Part shown: in pieces, positions 58,911 to 64,000 of the stretch
How positions within the stretch are numbered: the stretch's first letter is position 1
How the letters are laid out: each line of letters begins with the position of its first letter
DNA from: Muricea muricata
Taxonomy: Eukaryota > Cnidaria > Anthozoa > Malacalcyonacea > Plexauridae
Assembly (NCBI GenBank): GCA_963855995.1
Contig: OY979730.1
Span: 11,261,300-11,325,299, forward strand
Reading direction: 5' to 3'
Length of the DNA: 64,000 bases
Notes under the pieces: generated by a model
What the model was told of the DNA's origin: nothing
Databases searched by the model: none
The model's input: the letters and a program-made list of their open reading frames with translations, nothing else
Program-made: the position numbers and the translations under genes

Positions 58911-59690
58911 ATATGGCCGCCGCCTTTAGTTATGAAGGGATTGCGCTGAGATTTTTGGCTTCACTTTTTGATATGCAGATGCGCTATCTAGTGTATATGA
59001 GATGTGATATGTATGATTATGCCCCTTCCTAGCTGCCCTACAGCATGCGTACAAAGTTTATGCTATATATCGAACGATGCCGTTGGCCTCAATGATTATC
59101 TATTAAAATTACCTGATCCTTTCTAACGCTATTAACGTAGTTATCTTTGCTTGTCTTGATAACCGTTTTCTGAACATCGTAATTGTCTGGGGGTTTTTTT
59201 GCCAAGTGAATACACCAAGTGAATACACCAATTAATGACAGAACAAGATAGAAAATCACTAACCGTGTCCATCAAAAGATGTCAGGATGCAAATACTATA
59301 AATAACAATGTACGGTTTCTCAAAGTCATTGTCAATCAAATTTTTGTGTAGTTGGCAATATTTTGATATATAACATAATTTTTTTCTCATTTCATTTTAT
59401 GATGGTTGACTGGATATATGAATGAGTGGGCGCTTGTTGCCTACTGGACCGGCGTGATCTTCTATGAAGAGAGAATTGCAACCAGATGAAACCATAAACA
59501 GCGTGATATAACGAGACAACCGAAGCCACGAGGACCCAAAGATAGAGTGAAAGTAAATTTGTTGATTTTATTTTCTTTGTCAGTTTAGCTTTCGTTTCAA
59601 TACCGGTAATTGCAGTCAAAAGCACACAAAAACATCCATGTTTTGTTATGTTACCCCTGTAACTATATCACTGGAAGCTGCCCCTGGAGG
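58911..59690. other. Gene-free spacer
   Basis: AT-rich, nothing supported. Confidence 0.45.
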
Positions 59691-59694
59691 GGAC

Positions 59695-59760
59695 CTAATT
59701 AGAGTGGACCTAGTTAGGTTTCCAGGTTCAATTCCTGGAGACATATAGACGTCGTGCGCT
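59695..59760 (+). repeat. Isolated tRNA T-arm-like motif
   Basis: 'TCCAGGTTCAATTCCTGGA' forms a perfect 5 bp T stem with a TTCAATT loop, a Pol III B-box-like sequence. No cloverleaf can be built around it, so it is probably a SINE remnant. Confidence 0.4.
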
Positions 59761-59764
59761 AACT

Positions 59765-60023
59765 GATATACAGTAACTATACTTAGTATAGTTAGAAGAC
59801 AAAGGTAAGTATACTAAATATAAATTAGTACAATATATACTGTATATGTACTTGGTATAGTTAATAGACAAAGGGTAAGTACTAAATATAAACTTGTACA
59901 ATATATATATTATAGTTAGTAGAGGTAAGTCTTGTACAATATATATATTATAGTTAGTAGAGGTAAGTCTACCAAATATAAATAGTACTATGTAGGTACT
60001 TACAGTAAGTACCTACATAGTAC
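59765..60023. repeat. AT-rich tandem repeats ending in a perfect 37 bp palindrome
   Basis: Units with TATAGTTAGTAGAGGTAAGTC and AAATATAAA..GTACAATATATA recur about four times. 59987-60023 is a perfect palindrome: TACTATGTAGGTACTTAC, a single A, then its reverse complement. Confidence 0.85.
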
Positions 60024-60057
60024 CATTCACATTTAGTAGACTTACCTCTACATAAAT

Positions 60058-60348
60058 AGGTAGTTAAGTCTATCTGACATGCCCAGAAGGTAACTCTAGT
60101 TTACTATAGTTAGTATACTAGAGTTAACGTAGTTGACTAAGGTAAGTCTAGTCTACCTTGGTGGTAGAGTAGAGTTACGTTAGTTAACTAAGGTAAAGTC
60201 ACCGTGACTCTGCCTTAGTTAACTAACGTAACTCTAGTCTACCACCAAGGTAGACTAGACTTACCTTAGTCAACTACGTTAACTCTAGTATACTAACTAT
60301 AGTAAACTAGAGTTACCTTCTGGGCATGTCAGATAGACTTAACTACCT
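60058..60348. repeat. Near-perfect 291 bp palindrome (arms ~140 bp)
   Basis: From AGGTAGTTAAGTCTATCTG at the left to its exact complement ending at 60348, the arms match almost base for base around a centre at about 60203 (GTCACCGTGAC). The arms themselves contain GTTAACTA-type dyads. A further copy of the left-arm start occurs at 60625-60668. Confidence 0.95.
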
Positions 60349-60624
60349 AACAGTAACCGTAATAACTAGCTTGTTGTGAGAGCTATAAAGTTGTGAAATT
60401 CTATAGGGTGGTAAGGGTGGCGGGGCGGTTAGTGGGATTAGTTTAAACTGTAGGTACCCACATAGTACCATTCACGTTTAGTAGACTTACCTTTACATAA
60501 ATAGTACTATGTGGGCACTTACAGTTCAAACTAACCCCACTAACCGCCCCGCCACCCTTACCACCCCATAGAATTTCACAACTTTATAGCTCTCACAACA
60601 AGCTAGTTATTACGGTTACTGTTA
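60349..60624. repeat. Second ~275 bp inverted repeat (arms ~105 bp)
   Basis: 'AACAGTAACCGTAATAACTA' to 'GGCGGGGCGGTTAGTGGG' at the left is mirrored by 'CCCACTAACCGCCCCGCC' to TAGTTATTACGGTTACTGTT at the right. The spacer contains GTACCCACATAGTACC and CATTCACGTTTAGTAGACTTACC, the latter also at 60023-60048. Confidence 0.93.
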
Positions 60625-60668
60625 GGTAGTTAAGTCCATCTGACATGCCCAGAAGGTAACTCTAGTTA

Positions 60669-61317
60669 CTCCGCCTGCCGTAGGCGAGGCGGAGTTTTAA
60701 ATTCGCCCCGTTTCTGTTTTTTTTTTTTTTTATTATTTTTTTTCGGTGTCAGAAGTCGGTGCAGCGCTCATGGGTGATACCGCTGGCACAAACCGCGTGA
60801 GCCGACCTAAACACGGCGTTTAAACTCAATTTCTAGCGAAATGTGTCAACAAAACACGCATTTAAACGTGCATGCTAGAACATCGAAACCGCAAGAAGGT
60901 TTTACGTGCAAAGATTCTCATGCAAAATGCTTTAAAACGACAAATTCCAGCGATGTGTCGCGGTGAAGTTTTGAGAGCGTGTTTCCGTCATTTTCTGGTT
61001 TATTCCTACTTTTAAGGAAATTTAGAAATTTCTACACAAGAATCAAACGCAAATTCTACTGAAATATCTACATACATACAAAATGAAGATCGGTGAAGGA
61101 ACTTCGCAAAAATATTCATTTTTGTACTTTCGAACGGCGTTTTTCCTATGCTTTTGATTGAAAACACGACGAACGACACTTGCCAGAGCAATTTGCGTGG
61201 CGCGTGGAATGACGTGAGCACGGGGACACAAAAATTGAGGTTATTGAGTGCGAGTTCCCTATCTGTATATATCTGATCTGTGATACAGCTTCTTCTGAAT
61301 CAGGAACAAGGAACTTG
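60669..61317. other. Gene-free spacer
   Basis: A T-rich run at 60718-60745 and otherwise unstructured sequence. No gene supported. Confidence 0.45.
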
Positions 61318-61842
61318 CTCGGAGCATAGACAATCAATAGAATGGACTGGAAACGCAAGCTAAAGTGTCAATGTTGCTGACGCGACATCCGTGATACGGC
61401 CTGATATGCTATACTTTGGAACCCTGTTACTTCACTTTAAATATACTTCAGGACTTTCTATTTACATATTTTAAACAAGAACGGCAATCTCTAAGGAACT
61501 ATCGACTTTTAAAATTCTTTATGGACATAACAAAGCTAAAACCCAACGCTGAATGTTTGCATTCTTTTTGACTGCAGAAATGTCGCCATTGTTGTTGTTG
61601 AAAAAGGTTTACGGAAACATTAAATGGTGATTTTCCGCCTCGTTTATCTCTCTGGGAAGTTTTAAAAGCCGATAGTTCCATTCACATCTCTGTTCTTGTT
61701 TAAAATATGTAAATACGGAGTCCTGAAATGTATTTAAAGTGAAGTTACAGGGTTCCAAAGTAAAGCGTATCACGGATGTCGCGTAAACTTTAGCTTGCGT
61801 TTCCAGTCCATTCATTAGATTGTCTATGCTCGGAGCATGTCG
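61318..61842. mobile_element. ~525 bp inverted-repeat element, arms ~180 bp
   Basis: The left arm (CGGAGCATAGACAATC, 'GAATGGACTGGAAACGCAAG', CACTTTAAATATACTTCAGG, TTTTAAACAAGAACGG) is mirrored in order at 61670-61842. Arms differ by small indels. No ORF longer than chance. This is a large MITE or an inverted duplication. Confidence 0.88.
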
Positions 61843-62496
61843 ACACAAAGTGGTAGTTTCGGCGTTCCTCGGAATTCGTCGGTTTCCGACGCTGCTCGAA
61901 GATTTTCCGAATACTATTTTTTCAAAATTTTTCTCTAGCTCGAAGATTTTGCTCCTTGAAAGTCCTCTAAATTTTCATGCATCCTAACTTTGTTTTAAGG
62001 TAATATGCTTTATTTTCTATCATTATTTGTAGCAAAGTACTTAGATTGTGCATAGAGATCGATTTTTGAGAGATCAGACTGGAAATAAGTACAATTTTCG
62101 AGTATTGTAAGTTTGTGCTTTCCAAGCATGGCTATGGTCGCATGTAAGATTAAGGCTACCGTTTTCAGTTGAAGTTGGTTCGATAATAATACCATGAAAT
62201 CCGCTATAGAAACTGAATGAGGTCTTGAATTGTTGAGATTGTCGAAGAAAGTATGCTGAGACAGTTCTATGTATAGAGTTGGTTCTGGTTCAAATTTATT
62301 GAAAAAAGGCAATTTAATTTTAATTTTGTGAATTTCGATTACAAAACATGCCTTGGACTGTCGACCAATTGATTTCGTCAGGCGATTAAAGACTTGTGAG
62401 AGGAGGGGGGTAGCCTAATTACTAAAATGTAGTGAAAAAAGGACTTTCCATCTAATGGTGGGAGCAGGTTGGCGGGAACACTGGAGAATAAAGGTC

Positions 62497-62918
62497 CTGT
62501 CACAATGCAATTTTTCTTGCAACTTGAAATGCAATTCTACTATTGGGAGATGTAAAATTGGCAAATGCAAGTTTCCATCACAGTTTGCTGGGGTTTTTTA
62601 ACGTACCAAACATTTGTCACAAATTTACTTAAGAGTAGATTTTCCCTGTAGCAAAAAAGATGGCAAATGTCGATTTTACCAGAGTGCATGGTAGTCTGAA
62701 ATTGTTTAAAAAGGCAAATTAACGTCTTTTAAAGAACAGACAGAAGACAATAGGTTATTTTCACACTTGTGTTAAAATTTCAATCCAGTAGCTTTGTTTC
62801 TTGTCATCTTTTCCCACGTATTCTTTCTTGATACCTGCAATGCATTCTGGTAAAATCGACATGTCGCCATCTTTTTTGCTACGGTGAATGCAAGGAAAAG
62901 TGCACCGTGTGACAGGGC
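62497..62918. mobile_element. Nested element: outer TIR CCTGTCACA, inner family-F MITE copy 2
   Basis: Outer ends 'CCTGTCACAATGCAATTTTT' and GGAAAAGTGCACCGTGTGACAGG form an imperfect TIR of about 28 bp. Inside, 62651-62880 is the family-F hairpin (TAGCAAAAAAGATGGCAAATG / CATGTCGCCATCTTTTTTGCTA), also found at 41901-42105 without the outer ends being clear. Confidence 0.75.
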
Positions 62919-64000
62919 CTTGAGGGTGGGAGGTGGATAGGAGGAGACGGAGCAGGATGTGGGAGTCGTGCAAGGTCGGGAGGTTAAAAAAGAACAAGGA
63001 ATGTTATGTTTTTAATGCCTTTTAGACTTTTCTTGAGGCAATTAAAATTCAAACTGTCAAATCCAAACACTGTACAGAATGGCCGACTTTACGTGGTCTT
63101 TAGTTTTTACACAACCACTTGCATTGTTATCTTTTGCAGTTTGTTTACCATTTCAGTTATCTATCTTCAATAGAATTCTTTGAAATTTGTTTGTAGATCG
63201 ACAAAATGCTTAACCTCCTCTCAACAACTGGCAGATTATGAAAAATGAAATTGTTAAAGGTATTGGAATATTGCATGTACAATATTGAATATGGGACAAT
63301 TTAGTACGGTATAATTTTGGACATGACGGTTTCATTCTCACCTAATTTGACGATTATTTTGTGGGTACACATACCGTGGAATCTCATGTGCTCCAGAAGC
63401 ATTTTAATCTTAGAAAAAGTCAAATAATGATGAACTGTGTTTTAAAAGAAAGTTAGAATCTTATTTGGTTCAAATCAATTGAATTATGGCCCAAGAGTTC
63501 ATGAAAACACATACAAAAGGCTTTCTTAAAAAACTGAAATATCAAATCCAGCAATTTTATATGTTATGCCTCTAAACAACACAATTCTGTTTCTAAAAAT
63601 TGGTACCCTACTAGACCTATATGCATGATTATACTAATTTGGACATATTTATTTTTACCCATTAAAATATAAATTTGTGTTTAATCATTCGTGTTTGTCA
63701 TTATTTGACTTTGTAATGTTGGTTAAACATAAGGAGATTGAGGTGACTTTGCCAGAAACAAAAACATCCATTATTATACTAAAATTTCAATATATGTAGC
63801 AATTAAAACTAACCACAGGAAATATATTTCTACTTTTTAATTGAAATGTTTCTGTTATATGCACTATATCATATTTTTGATAAAAAATTACAACACCTAT
63901 GTTATTTCCTGGTTTACTATCTCAATCATCTTTTGTTTAAGCTGGCTTTGAGTGTTCATTTGAAAGTTTGGAAAGTTCATTTGAAAATCACAATAGTTCT
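62919..64000. other. Gene-free end of window
   Basis: AT-rich, no supported gene, RNA or repeat. Confidence 0.45.

Overview
The window is eukaryotic, intron-rich, AT-rich animal DNA. It carries four multi-exon protein genes, all on the + strand, separated by gene-free stretches full of inverted-repeat elements. The gene set (a TRPN/NOMPC channel, absent from mammals, together with RAB23 and ribosomal protein S7), the short phase-0 exons and the many MITE-like hairpins suggest a non-bilaterian or early-branching animal. A cnidarian, probably an anthozoan, is my best guess, but this is inference and no species can be named from sequence alone.

Layout. 570-12802: a nine-exon gene for a very acidic, almost entirely coiled-coil protein of about 2419 residues that I do not recognise. 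14654-18188: a complete seven-exon RAB23 small GTPase (236 residues). 18189-26611: no gene seen; MITEs, tRNA-like sequences and simple repeats. 26612-32144: ribosomal protein S7, with a non-coding first exon, eight coding exons (189 residues), three box C/D snoRNA-like sequences in its introns and a 1.25 kb minisatellite. 32145-37777: intergenic, with hairpin elements and a decayed LINE reverse transcriptase. 37778-55696: a TRPN (NOMPC) mechanotransduction channel. Its 29 ankyrin repeats are encoded almost one repeat per exon, followed by one large exon for the six-helix channel. 55697-64000: no gene; a LINE fragment, a block of nested near-perfect palindromes and several inverted-repeat elements.

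How the genes relate. RAB23 and TRPN are both tied to cilia in other animals (Hedgehog/ciliary trafficking and ciliary mechanosensation), and a giant coiled-coil protein would fit a structural or centrosomal role. The housekeeping RPS7 gene sits between them, so co-function of the cluster is speculative. RPS7 probably doubles as a snoRNA host gene.

Repeats. Most introns hold members of a few families: (A) 'CAACTTGTTGCAAGTCTG'-type palindromic elements, at least 15 loci; (B) an 'AAATTGTAAAGTTTGGTTG' hairpin MITE; (C) a ~114 bp unit in short tandem arrays; (D) a 'GAGAGTTGATGAGAGTTG' unit; (E) and (F) two further hairpin MITEs with two copies each. Exon boundaries were set by hand from GT/AG signals and reading-frame continuity; no alignment or transcript data were available.
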